DNA of 21,693 bases, taken from positions 1-21,693 of the IMG/VR virus record IMGVR_UViG_3300034198_001704; one strand, written 5' to 3'. Each line of letters starts with the position of its first letter. Position 1 is the first letter of the stretch. Under the pieces are notes generated by a model. It searched no databases. It saw nothing but the letters and a program-made list of their open reading frames with translations, and was not told where the DNA came from. This DNA comes from a virus. The translations under genes were made by a program, and so were the position numbers. Below are positions 16,052-21,693 of this stretch, one piece after another.

Positions 16052-17248
16052 ATGACTTTCTTAGCTTTTCTACCTAAACCAACACAAGTCATTACTATCA
16101 ACAGTGCGACAAACAATGTCAATCTTCGCACACAAGCGGGTAGCCCAGCTTATCCGTTGAATCTGCTTGCGTTCATCAATGCGGCTGTTGGTTCAACATC
16201 TACAGCAACACCAGCTTTAGATACTGGTTCTGGTTGGACTGGTGGCACATTTATTTTCCTTCAAAATAATAACACAATCACAGGCGGAACTGGAACTCCT
16301 GGAAATCCAGGAAATTCTGGAACAACAGGAACTTCTGGAACAACAGGAGCAACAGGAAACCCAGGAAGTGCTGGAAATCCAGGCTCTAACGGAGCTGGTG
16401 GTGCTGGCGGCAATTCATCTTTTGGTTGGTTTTCCAATGCAGGAGCTGGTGGAGGGCCAGCCTCCGCAGGTAATCCTGGTGGAACTGGAAATGCTGGTGG
16501 AACTGGAAATGCTGGTGGAACTGGAAATGCTGGTGGAACTGGAAATGCTGGTGGTAGTGGAGGATCCTCACTAACTGTTCCTTCTGGAACGGGAGTTATA
16601 GTTGTTGTTGATAATGTTTCTACTATAGTAGGTGGTGTGGGTGGAAATGCAGGCCCAGGAGGTTCTGGAGGTCCAGGAGGGCCTGGTGGTCCGGGCGGTC
16701 CAGGAGGTCCTGGGGGCGGTGGTGGTGGAGGTGCTACAGGAGGAGGCGGTGGAGGAGGAGGATATACAGGTTATTATCCTAGTTACACACCAGCTCAAGG
16801 TTACACTCCTGCATATGCTTATTCAGGTATAACCGCAGGTGGCGGAGGTGGCGGACAAGGTGTTCCTGGCGGACCAGGCGGATCCGCTGGTGGTTATGGT
16901 GGAAATCCAGGAAATGCTGGGTCTCCTTCGGGAGCAGGAAATTCAGCCGTAGTAGTATTTAATGAAGGTGGGTATTCTGGATGGTATTGGACATATCCAG
17001 GAGGTAATGGTGGACCTCTAGGTACCGCTGGCGCTGGAACTGCTTATGTAGGTGGTGGTGGCGCTGGAGCTGGATCAGGCGGAGGTAATCCAGGAGCAAC
17101 AGGCTCTGCTGGACCAACAGGCGCTACTGGACCAACAGGAGCAACAGGCCCTGCTGGATCAGCAGGAGCAAGAGGCAATGCAGTAACTGGTAATGCAAAC
17201 ATTACCGCATACATAAACACAGGAACTAGAACAGGACCAGTAGCATGA
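16052..17248 (+). CDS. Glycine-rich, collagen-like tail fibre adhesin
   Basis: This is a 398-residue protein. Residues 1-75 (TQVITINSATNNVNLRTQAG, 12-31, then GGTFIFLQNNNTITGG) form the conserved N-terminal beta domain that precedes glycine-rich tips in many phage fibres. From residue 76 on, Gly is dominant and three textures alternate. The first is collagen-like G-x-y runs (GTPGNPGNSGTTG; near the end PTGATGPTGATGPAG). The second is four perfect GGTGNA hexapeptides. The third is PGG and poly-Gly runs (about residues 204-236), separated by aromatic patches (YTGYYPSYTPAQGYTPAYAY; GYSGWYWTYPGG). The last residues, GNAVTGNANITAYINTGTRT, match a common ending of such adhesins. This composition suggests a polyglycine-II bundle, as in the gp38 adhesin of Salmonella phage S16, with exposed aromatic loops as receptor contacts. 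The role in host binding is inferred. The stop overlaps the next start (ATGA). Confidence 0.8.
   Translation: MTFLAFLPKPTQVITINSATNNVNLRTQAGSPAYPLNLLAFINAAVGSTSTATPALDTGSGWTGGTFIFLQNNNTITGGTGTPGNPGNSGTTGTSGTTGATGNPGSAGNPGSNGAGGAGGNSSFGWFSNAGAGGGPASAGNPGGTGNAGGTGNAGGTGNAGGTGNAGGSGGSSLTVPSGTGVIVVVDNVSTIVGGVGGNAGPGGSGGPGGPGGPGGPGGPGGGGGGGATGGGGGGGGYTGYYPSYTPAQGYTPAYAYSGITAGGGGGGQGVPGGPGGSAGGYGGNPGNAGSPSGAGNSAVVVFNEGGYSGWYWTYPGGNGGPLGTAGAGTAYVGGGGAGAGSGGGNPGATGSAGPTGATGPTGATGPAGSAGARGNAVTGNANITAYINTGTRTGPVA
16478..16549 (+). repeat. Four perfect 18-base tandem repeats (GGTGNA codons)
   Basis: GGTGGAACTGGAAATGCT is repeated four times without a mismatch, encoding Gly-Gly-Thr-Gly-Asn-Ala. Such perfect in-frame repeats are prone to slippage and would change adhesin length by six residues without a frameshift. 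Confidence 0.95.
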
Positions 17249-17697
17249 ACATTCATTACAAAATTGTTGAACTATGGCCAGATGATCATCTTATCGTAGC
17301 AAGATATTGGACTGATAATATCACAGAAGAAATGCTTGCGTCTGATGCAAATCGTAAAGAAGATGGAACACCTGTTCGTTGTCGTTCAGATGTATCTATT
17401 AATCTTCCTGTCCCTATGCCAACAGATCCAGATGAAATAGATAAGCTGATCAAAACGGCCGGTCCTGTGGAATGGTTGAAAACCTTAGAAGACGTTAAAA
17501 ATCCAGACGTTGATACTTCTTTAACTGCCGTTGTTGGTCTTGTAGGTGTAACTAAGTCAACGAATAAACAAGAAATAGAAGAAATCAAATCAGCCATATT
17601 AGAAAGTGCTAAGATTCCGCAGATAGAAACAGTGAAAGAACTTACTGACGACGATATTCAAAAACTTATCGATGCGGTTGCTGCTAAACCAAATTAA
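17245..17697 (+). CDS. Conserved-type phage protein next to fibre genes, function unknown
   Basis: This is a 150-residue acidic protein. The N-terminal half (HYKIVELWPDDHLIVARYWT, residues 4-23; NITEEMLAS; CRSDVSINLPVPMPTDPDEI, residues 45-64) resembles a domain of unknown function often encoded beside tail fibre genes in marine phages: 'Iv...h.ivvRyyTD..TE.mLA...RcR.D..i.lPvP'. The middle has GPVEWLKTLEDVKNPDVDTS and the last 45 residues are helical and charged. It starts in an ATGA overlap with the glycine-rich adhesin, so the two are made together. A role as fibre chaperone or fibre-tip partner is reasonable but is inference from position. It is the last gene of the structural series before a change of content. 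Confidence 0.65.
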   Translation: MNIHYKIVELWPDDHLIVARYWTDNITEEMLASDANRKEDGTPVRCRSDVSINLPVPMPTDPDEIDKLIKTAGPVEWLKTLEDVKNPDVDTSLTAVVGLVGVTKSTNKQEIEEIKSAILESAKIPQIETVKELTDDDIQKLIDAVAAKPN

Positions 17698-17715
17698 CAA
17701 TAAGATTAGTATATC

Positions 17716-18762
17716 ATGTCCATTGAATTAAAAACGACGTTCTACTACGACGACAATTTTAATGTGTATATTACGCCGTATGATGCGTGGAAAAGCTCTA
17801 AAAAATGTTATTTTTATTATTATGACAATATGTTTTCGCAATTTGATTGGAAAACAGAACCTTCCGAATCTTTACAGCAACTATACAAAGAACGAGCGCA
17901 ACAGATTCGAGATGATTATGAGTACGTGATTCTTTGTTATTCTGGCGGAAACGATTCTACGAACATACTAGAAACATTCTATTATAATAACATTCATATT
18001 GACGAGATCGTTGTGGTTGGTGCTATATCACAGGATAAGACACAAAACACCGACGACAATCATAATGCTGACATATATTTCAATGCGTTACCTACTCTTA
18101 ATTCTATGAATCTACCCAATACGAAAATCACTGTAATAGACTACACGAAATATTTCCGGAACATTAATCAATTTTCATTAATTCAAACTCATGGTTCTGA
18201 TTATTTTAAGTACATAGGAAATCACAGTAGTCCACACAATTTATTTTGGCATGATTTTCGAAAATTCGTTGGAGAAACGAATACTAAAAAAACTGCGTGG
18301 ATTATGGGTAATGAAAAAGTCGAGCTATCATACGATAAGCGCAATAAACCATTCGTGTACTTTAATGATCTAGTTGTAAATAGTTACGGTATGAAATACG
18401 TAGATGAAAATTTTGAGCGTATAAATTTTTATAGCGGTTATCATGAGTCTGCCGTAAAAATACAGATAAAGCAAGGACACATTTTACACAGAGAATTGTC
18501 AGCATTAGCTGATGTAGCATTAAAACCAAAATTAATCAGAAGTCGTCATTACAAAAACAAATTGTTTTACGAAAAAAAATATATCAAATTGGCTCATCAA
18601 TCCGAAAAATCTAAAGCAAAATTTTTATCATTACGAGACACTTTTCTAAAAGATGTAACAGATAGCCAAATATATTCAGTTTATGTTGATGGACTAAAAA
18701 AACATAAAGAATATTGTAGAGACGGAATTATAGTCGGCACCAAACATTACTACATAACATGA
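17716..18762 (+). CDS. PP-loop ATP pyrophosphatase-like enzyme
   Basis: This is a 348-residue protein. After a beta strand (YEYVILCY) comes SGGNDS at residues 76-81, the SGGxDS PP-loop that binds the ATP phosphates in N-type ATP pyrophosphatases (asparagine synthetase, QueC, NadE and tRNA-modifying families). These enzymes adenylate a carbonyl or carboxyl so that ammonia, an amine or sulfur can attack. Residues 84-150 fit the Rossmann-like core (IDEIVVVGAI; NADIYFNALPTLNSMN). I see no glutamine amidotransferase domain and no zinc or thiolation cysteine pairs. The C-terminal 100 residues are Lys/His-rich and unassigned. There is no clear Shine-Dalgarno before ATG 17716, unlike the structural genes. 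The coding DNA is visibly AT-richer than the fibre genes (15 G/C in the 60 bases 18541-18600). It overlaps the next gene as ATGA. The substrate is unknown. A distant asparagine-synthase-like relation is possible. Confidence 0.72.
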   Translation: MSIELKTTFYYDDNFNVYITPYDAWKSSKKCYFYYYDNMFSQFDWKTEPSESLQQLYKERAQQIRDDYEYVILCYSGGNDSTNILETFYYNNIHIDEIVVVGAISQDKTQNTDDNHNADIYFNALPTLNSMNLPNTKITVIDYTKYFRNINQFSLIQTHGSDYFKYIGNHSSPHNLFWHDFRKFVGETNTKKTAWIMGNEKVELSYDKRNKPFVYFNDLVVNSYGMKYVDENFERINFYSGYHESAVKIQIKQGHILHRELSALADVALKPKLIRSRHYKNKLFYEKKYIKLAHQSEKSKAKFLSLRDTFLKDVTDSQIYSVYVDGLKKHKEYCRDGIIVGTKHYYIT

Positions 18763-19205
18763 CTTATTTACTGATATTTCTGCTATGGACATTCGTTGTG
18801 TATTGGATGCACAGACTCGCGCACCAGCTCTCGTTCATGCGCGAACATCACTTAGATCATCACGATCAGGTGACAGAACAAACTATACAAGGACTAAGCT
18901 GGAAAAACATATTTCTGTGGTTTGATTCTTGGAACAGCACAGTAGACCAGTGGATCACCGAAGTTATCCCAACTATAGTAATATCAGCAGTCACGGGACA
19001 TTGGTGGTTGTTTATTGCGTATTATGTTTGGGCTGCATTTATTCAAGAATCTGTTGAACATAACGATAAGATTAATCTTTATCCTTGGATAACTAGCGGC
19101 AAATGGCATCTTATACACCACAATGATCCTACGAAAAACTATGGTGTGTTTATTCCGTTATGGGATATAGTATTCGGCACAAGGAAATCACTTGATGGCA
19201 ACTGA
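18759..19205 (+). CDS. Compact membrane di-iron hydroxylase (fatty-acid hydroxylase/sterol desaturase class)
   Basis: This is a 148-residue membrane protein with the complete histidine-box pattern of the fatty-acid hydroxylase/sterol desaturase superfamily. The boxes are H18-x3-H22, H31-x2-H34-H35 and H117-x2-H120-H121, with an extra H101 in VEHND. They are followed by the typical end NDPTKNYGVFIPLWDIVFGT (residues 122-141). These histidines would hold two irons that use O2 to hydroxylate or desaturate a lipid-like or hydrophobic substrate. Hydrophobic segments lie at about residues 2-17 and 68-95. It is shorter than most relatives (about 200-300 residues), yet no box is missing. It is embedded between two PP-loop genes with an ATGA overlap upstream and an 11-base overlap downstream, so it is made with them. 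The substrate is unknown; relatives also include carotenoid hydroxylases. The call to superfamily level is firm. Confidence 0.85.
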   Translation: MTYLLIFLLWTFVVYWMHRLAHQLSFMREHHLDHHDQVTEQTIQGLSWKNIFLWFDSWNSTVDQWITEVIPTIVISAVTGHWWLFIAYYVWAAFIQESVEHNDKINLYPWITSGKWHLIHHNDPTKNYGVFIPLWDIVFGTRKSLDGN

Positions 19206-19920
19206 AAATCATTGGTTGCGAACAAATATCAAAGAACGATTAACCAACCCTAACGCGAATTTTGTTGTTACGTTTGATCATATAAATTATACTCCTACAT
19301 CATTTAATGAAGCATGTCAGCGAGTAGTTAAGAAAATTGTAGCAAAATACGATAACATTTATCTTCCGTTAAGTGGAGGAATGGATTCGGAACATGTGTT
19401 CAATTGTTTCTTAGGTCACAAATTTACCCCTATCATAGTAGATAGTCCAGCCAATAGAAAAGAATCTATTCGCGCATTTGAATTATGTGCGCAAACAAAC
19501 ATAACACCTATAGTCATAGAAAAGACCGAAAAAGAAATGGTCGAAACATATCATGAACAGATCTATAAAAAATTAAAAGGTTCTGGATTCAATTCTACTG
19601 CAACATATATCGCCGGTAAATATGCTGATGATAATGGTGGTGTTGCTGTGATAAGTGAACACGGATTTGATGGTATGAACGAATGGGATTTTTACAATGA
19701 TGCACTTATTCATGAAGAAAATAGCGTCTACTTTTTTCTTTACGACATAGAAATATTTTCTTCGATGCTATTAGAGTTTGCTAACTATTCGCATCATCAA
19801 GAATTCAAAAGCAGAATCTACAATATACCGATACGCAAAAAAATAAAGTATAACTATTCAAAAGATTATTACGACATAATCAAAAGTATGCTAAAGAATT
19901 TAACTAAAGGTGAACAATGA
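19195..19920 (+). CDS. Second PP-loop ATP pyrophosphatase-like enzyme
   Basis: This is a 241-residue protein from ATG 19195. A TTG three bases upstream would add one residue but is less likely, and AAGGA at 19181-19185 suits the ATG. The PP-loop SGGMDS lies at residues 60-65 after the strand DNIYLPL, with a following helix EHVFNCFLG and a second strand FTPIIVDS. This is the normal layout of an asparagine-synthetase-like or QueC-like adenylating domain. Further core elements are the segment IAGKYADDNGGVAVISEHGF (about residues 140-159) and an acidic patch, DGMNEWDFYNDAL. No glutaminase domain and no zinc cysteines are visible, so ammonia or an amine substrate would have to come from elsewhere. 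It differs strongly from the 348-residue PP-loop protein, so the two are not a recent duplication. It starts inside the hydroxylase gene and overlaps the amidoligase gene as ATGA. Confidence 0.75.
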   Translation: MATENHWLRTNIKERLTNPNANFVVTFDHINYTPTSFNEACQRVVKKIVAKYDNIYLPLSGGMDSEHVFNCFLGHKFTPIIVDSPANRKESIRAFELCAQTNITPIVIEKTEKEMVETYHEQIYKKLKGSGFNSTATYIAGKYADDNGGVAVISEHGFDGMNEWDFYNDALIHEENSVYFFLYDIEIFSSMLLEFANYSHHQEFKSRIYNIPIRKKIKYNYSKDYYDIIKSMLKNLTKGEQ

Positions 19921-20720
19921 GATCTTGGGGATTAGAATTAGAATTCGGTGACGTACCGAAATCATTGGTTTTGCCGAAAACGATTGGAAAATGGGAATAT
20001 CATGAGATTGATATTGTTAATGCGCTACCTCCATATCGAGGAGTTTCTGTCGACCCATTAGGAGTAAACCCTCCTGTAGGGGGAGAAATTAACACAGTTC
20101 CTACATACGGAATTGATAAACAAATGAATGTGGTGCGTGATCTGTTCGCATTTTTTGAAACAAACAACATAACACCCACATCAAACTGTATACAACAAAC
20201 ACACGTTCATGTTCATGATGATAAATTCAATGATCTATATTATCTCAAACAACTGTTCTTTTTTATCGCGGCTAATCAGCATGAACTTATAAAAGTTTCA
20301 GACTATAGCATAGACCCACGAATGACACCATTCGCAATAGACGTGTTTAAAGGATATAACAGCTACACATACTATCTAGATCAAGTTCGTTCTATGCTAT
20401 ACGCAAAAACGATAGATGATTTCCTAACACACGCCAGATTAGACGAAAATGATGTAGGCAAACGTAATTTCATTAATTTTTTGCCGCTGAAAGCTAATCC
20501 AGGTACAATTGAATTTCGTTGTTTCAATTGTACCGTGGATCTAGAAGAAATTGAAGCTTGTATGTTATTCGCCAACGATGTGTTAGATCTAAAGCTTCCT
20601 GTTGGTCACAAAACACCAAAATTTATCTACGATCACGAGTTGATACTAGGTTGGGAAAAAACTCGCAAACAAAGACCCGATATACGAAACAAACAATGGA
20701 TGAAAATGAATCCTATCTGA
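19917..20720 (+). CDS. Putative amidoligase (COOH-amine ligase, glutamine-synthetase-like fold)
   Basis: This is a 267-residue protein. The motifs and their order match the amidoligase_2 type: GLELEFG (residues 5-11), GGEINTVP (55-62), THVHVH (95-100), RNFINFLPL (183-191) and TIEFRCFN (197-204). In this fold the Glu, His and Arg residues bind metals, ATP and the carboxylate. Such enzymes join a carboxyl group to an amine, and the family has been predicted to build small peptides or to modify proteins. The length is normal for a stand-alone enzyme. It is coupled to the second PP-loop gene (ATGA), the last of four overlapping genes. The 3' end runs 8 bases into the convergent dioxygenase gene, leaving no room for a separate terminator. 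The acceptor and donor are unknown. Because its partners are two adenylating enzymes and an oxygenase, a biosynthetic role is more likely than nitrogen assimilation. Confidence 0.78.
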   Translation: MRSWGLELEFGDVPKSLVLPKTIGKWEYHEIDIVNALPPYRGVSVDPLGVNPPVGGEINTVPTYGIDKQMNVVRDLFAFFETNNITPTSNCIQQTHVHVHDDKFNDLYYLKQLFFFIAANQHELIKVSDYSIDPRMTPFAIDVFKGYNSYTYYLDQVRSMLYAKTIDDFLTHARLDENDVGKRNFINFLPLKANPGTIEFRCFNCTVDLEEIEACMLFANDVLDLKLPVGHKTPKFIYDHELILGWEKTRKQRPDIRNKQWMKMNPI

Positions 20721-21330
20721 ACTTGGGACCTAATACCCACACGACTAACGATCGTCTTGTTCCCATAGTTATAGGTTTGACTCGATGATTCATGAAAGAA
20801 GGAAACAAAACAATTCTTCCTTTTTTCATAGGCACAATATCACAGTTTTCTTCTGATCCTAAATTAACACAAAACTCTCCACCCTTAAAAGTATCGTTTA
20901 ATAACAACGATAATGATAGTTTTCGCATTTCTATATCTGGTGTATCACTTCTACCGACCGAAGTATCCATATGCCAATCGTACCGACCATTCTTTTCGCT
21001 GTTGTATGTGGTGTATTGAAATTTCGAATAACCATTTAAATCAAAGTTATAAAACTTTTCGTTTATGGCTTGAACGACAAAATTTAATCTATCAAATATC
21101 CAAGCGGTATCTAAATTTCTCTCATGAAACAACACATCAGATACTCTATGTTTTTCTACAATTTCTTTTTCAGAAGTATCCAATAAAGTTCCTTGTTTCA
21201 ATTCAAATGTTTCGCAGTATGAAACAATCTTTTCAAGTTCTTCTTCTGTAAATGCGTCGTCCCAATACACCCACGGTTCCATGAATTTAGCGCGAGCATA
21301 TGGGTCGTTGTAGATAGTTGTGTAACTCAT
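20713..21330 (-). CDS. 2-oxoglutarate/Fe(II)-dependent dioxygenase
   Basis: This is a 205-residue minus-strand protein. The iron triad is H120-x-D122 (in YDWHMDT) and H182 (in SFMNHRV), and R192 (in TMGTRRSLVVWV) would bind the 2-oxoglutarate carboxylate, the standard HxD...H...R arrangement. Strands KFQYTTYN and SLSLLLND, and the loop FKGGEFCVN, belong to the double-stranded beta helix. The PKHD-type (prolyl hydroxylase-like) subgroup is the closest match. It would hydroxylate a protein side chain, nucleic acid base or small molecule using O2. Related dioxygenases are common in T4-like marine phages, but targets are mostly unknown. It starts within the stop of the TctC-like gene (ATGA), so both come from one minus-strand transcript. 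It overlaps the amidoligase gene tail-to-tail by 8 bases. Confidence 0.88.
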   Translation of the reverse strand: MSYTTIYNDPYARAKFMEPWVYWDDAFTEEELEKIVSYCETFELKQGTLLDTSEKEIVEKHRVSDVLFHERNLDTAWIFDRLNFVVQAINEKFYNFDLNGYSKFQYTTYNSEKNGRYDWHMDTSVGRSDTPDIEMRKLSLSLLLNDTFKGGEFCVNLGSEENCDIVPMKKGRIVLFPSFMNHRVKPITMGTRRSLVVWVLGPKFR

Positions 21331-21693
21331 TTCATATCCCTCAAGTAGTTTAATGATGATTCGGGTGCGTTATATGTAGCACTGACGATAGCCTCAGATT
21401 CTTCCCAATCTATAGGATTTACTTCAATTTTTGATTTAGCAGCTTCTTCTAAAAACTCAGGGTCAGAAACAGCTTTATTGAAAGCCTCGCGTAGCTCGCT
21501 CGCGCGAGTAGGTGATATTCCTGGAGGAGCTGCGAACGGTCGTATCAATATGTTTTGAGATTCGTATACGCTTAGGATAGTCTTATCGTCAGTATATTCT
21601 TCGAGCGTAGGGACCGTAGGATATTCTTTGTGACGCACACGACCATTTCCAAACTGGACCAGCGGAAATACTTTACTGTCGGCAGTTAACCAA
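21327..21693 (-). CDS. TctC/Bug-family solute-binding receptor, C-terminal part
   Basis: The frame stays open to the window edge, so the gene continues beyond it. A GTG at 21638 could start a short protein, but in-frame residues upstream (FPLVQFGNGRV) continue the family pattern. About 121 residues are visible. YPTVPTLEEY, then IRPFAAPPGISPTRASELRE, and KAVSDPEFLEEAAKSKIEVN match the C-terminal lobe of tripartite tricarboxylate transporter receptors, which have '.P..PT..E', '..APPG.P.....LR.AF' and '..DP.FL.EA.K...e..p'. Those proteins bind organic acids in the periplasm for a TctAB membrane carrier. No TctA or TctB gene is in view, and the signal peptide end is outside the window. The stop overlaps the start of the dioxygenase gene. 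In a phage this is best read as a host-derived nutrient receptor used during infection, comparable in principle to phage PstS. Confidence 0.85.
   Translation of the reverse strand, partial: WLTADSKVFPLVQFGNGRVRHKEYPTVPTLEEYTDDKTILSVYESQNILIRPFAAPPGISPTRASELREAFNKAVSDPEFLEEAAKSKIEVNPIDWEESEAIVSATYNAPESSLNYLRDMK

Noticed and set aside
16242-16832. Open frames on both strands within the glycine-rich adhesin (QEQQE-like and HQHFQF-like products)
   Set aside because: They are low-complexity shadows of the GGN/GGA repeats in other frames. The plus-strand frame with the conserved N- and C-terminal ends is the real one.
14593-17248. A diversity-generating retroelement acting on the fibre or adhesin genes
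   Set aside because: No reverse transcriptase, template repeat or adenine-biased variable repeat is visible. The repeats are internal tandem units.
20792-21251. Plus-strand open frames opposite the dioxygenase
   Set aside because: The minus strand carries the complete HxD...H...R dioxygenase. The plus-strand products have no recognisable features.
21485-21515. CG-rich palindromic stretch (CTCGCGCGAG) that might be a terminator or operator
   Set aside because: It lies within the well-matched TctC-like coding region, encoding part of TRASELREAF, and has no T-run.
21327-21638. Treating the TctC-like frame as a complete 103-residue gene starting at GTG 21638
   Set aside because: The frame remains open to the window edge, and the residues before the GTG continue the family pattern, so the gene is partial, not short.
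1-21693. tRNA genes, CRISPR arrays or insertion sequences
   Set aside because: Coding density leaves no gap above about 80 bases, and I saw no cloverleaf-like segments, spaced direct repeats or transposase motifs.

Overview
The window is the late structural region of a T4-like, contractile-tailed phage (myovirus), followed by an accessory metabolic region. The evidence is an unbroken plus-strand run of baseplate-wedge genes (gp25, gp6, a gp7-like protein, gp8 and a giant DUF4815/VrlC-like protein) in the syntenic, overlapping arrangement seen in marine and freshwater T4-like phages. There is also an exact T4-type late promoter box (TATAAATA) in front of a structural gene. The DNA is AT-rich, genes touch or overlap almost everywhere, and no intergenic gap exceeds about 80 bases. 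The host cannot be read from the sequence. A TctC/Bug-type solute receptor at the right edge fits a proteobacterial host.

Layout. 1-207: the end of an unrecognised gene. 208-282: a small control region. 283-5455: gp25, gp6 and a gp7-like protein with a 13-unit C-terminal repeat. 5463-6090: a late promoter and a 195-residue virion protein inserted between gp7 and gp8. 6093-14369: gp8 and the 2153-residue DUF4815-like protein. 14371-17697: the host-recognition module, with a small coiled-coil protein, a repeat-built tail fibre, a collagen-like/polyglycine adhesin and a probable accessory protein of the fibre.

17716-20720: four genes unrelated to virion structure and linked by ATGA or 11-base overlaps. 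They encode a PP-loop ATPase, a compact membrane di-iron hydroxylase of the fatty-acid hydroxylase/sterol desaturase class, a second PP-loop ATPase and a COOH-amine ligase (amidoligase). Converging on them from the minus strand are a TctC-like receptor (cut by the window edge) and a 2-oxoglutarate/Fe(II) dioxygenase, also coupled by an ATGA overlap.

How it fits together. The left three quarters builds the baseplate wedge and the receptor-binding fibres. The right end looks like a small phage-borne biosynthetic or modification cassette: two adenylating enzymes, an amide-forming ligase and two iron oxygenases. Its product is not known. This cassette is the most interesting and least explained part of the window. 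Shared beta-rich modules across the gp7-like, gp8-like and DUF4815 proteins are the second notable signal.
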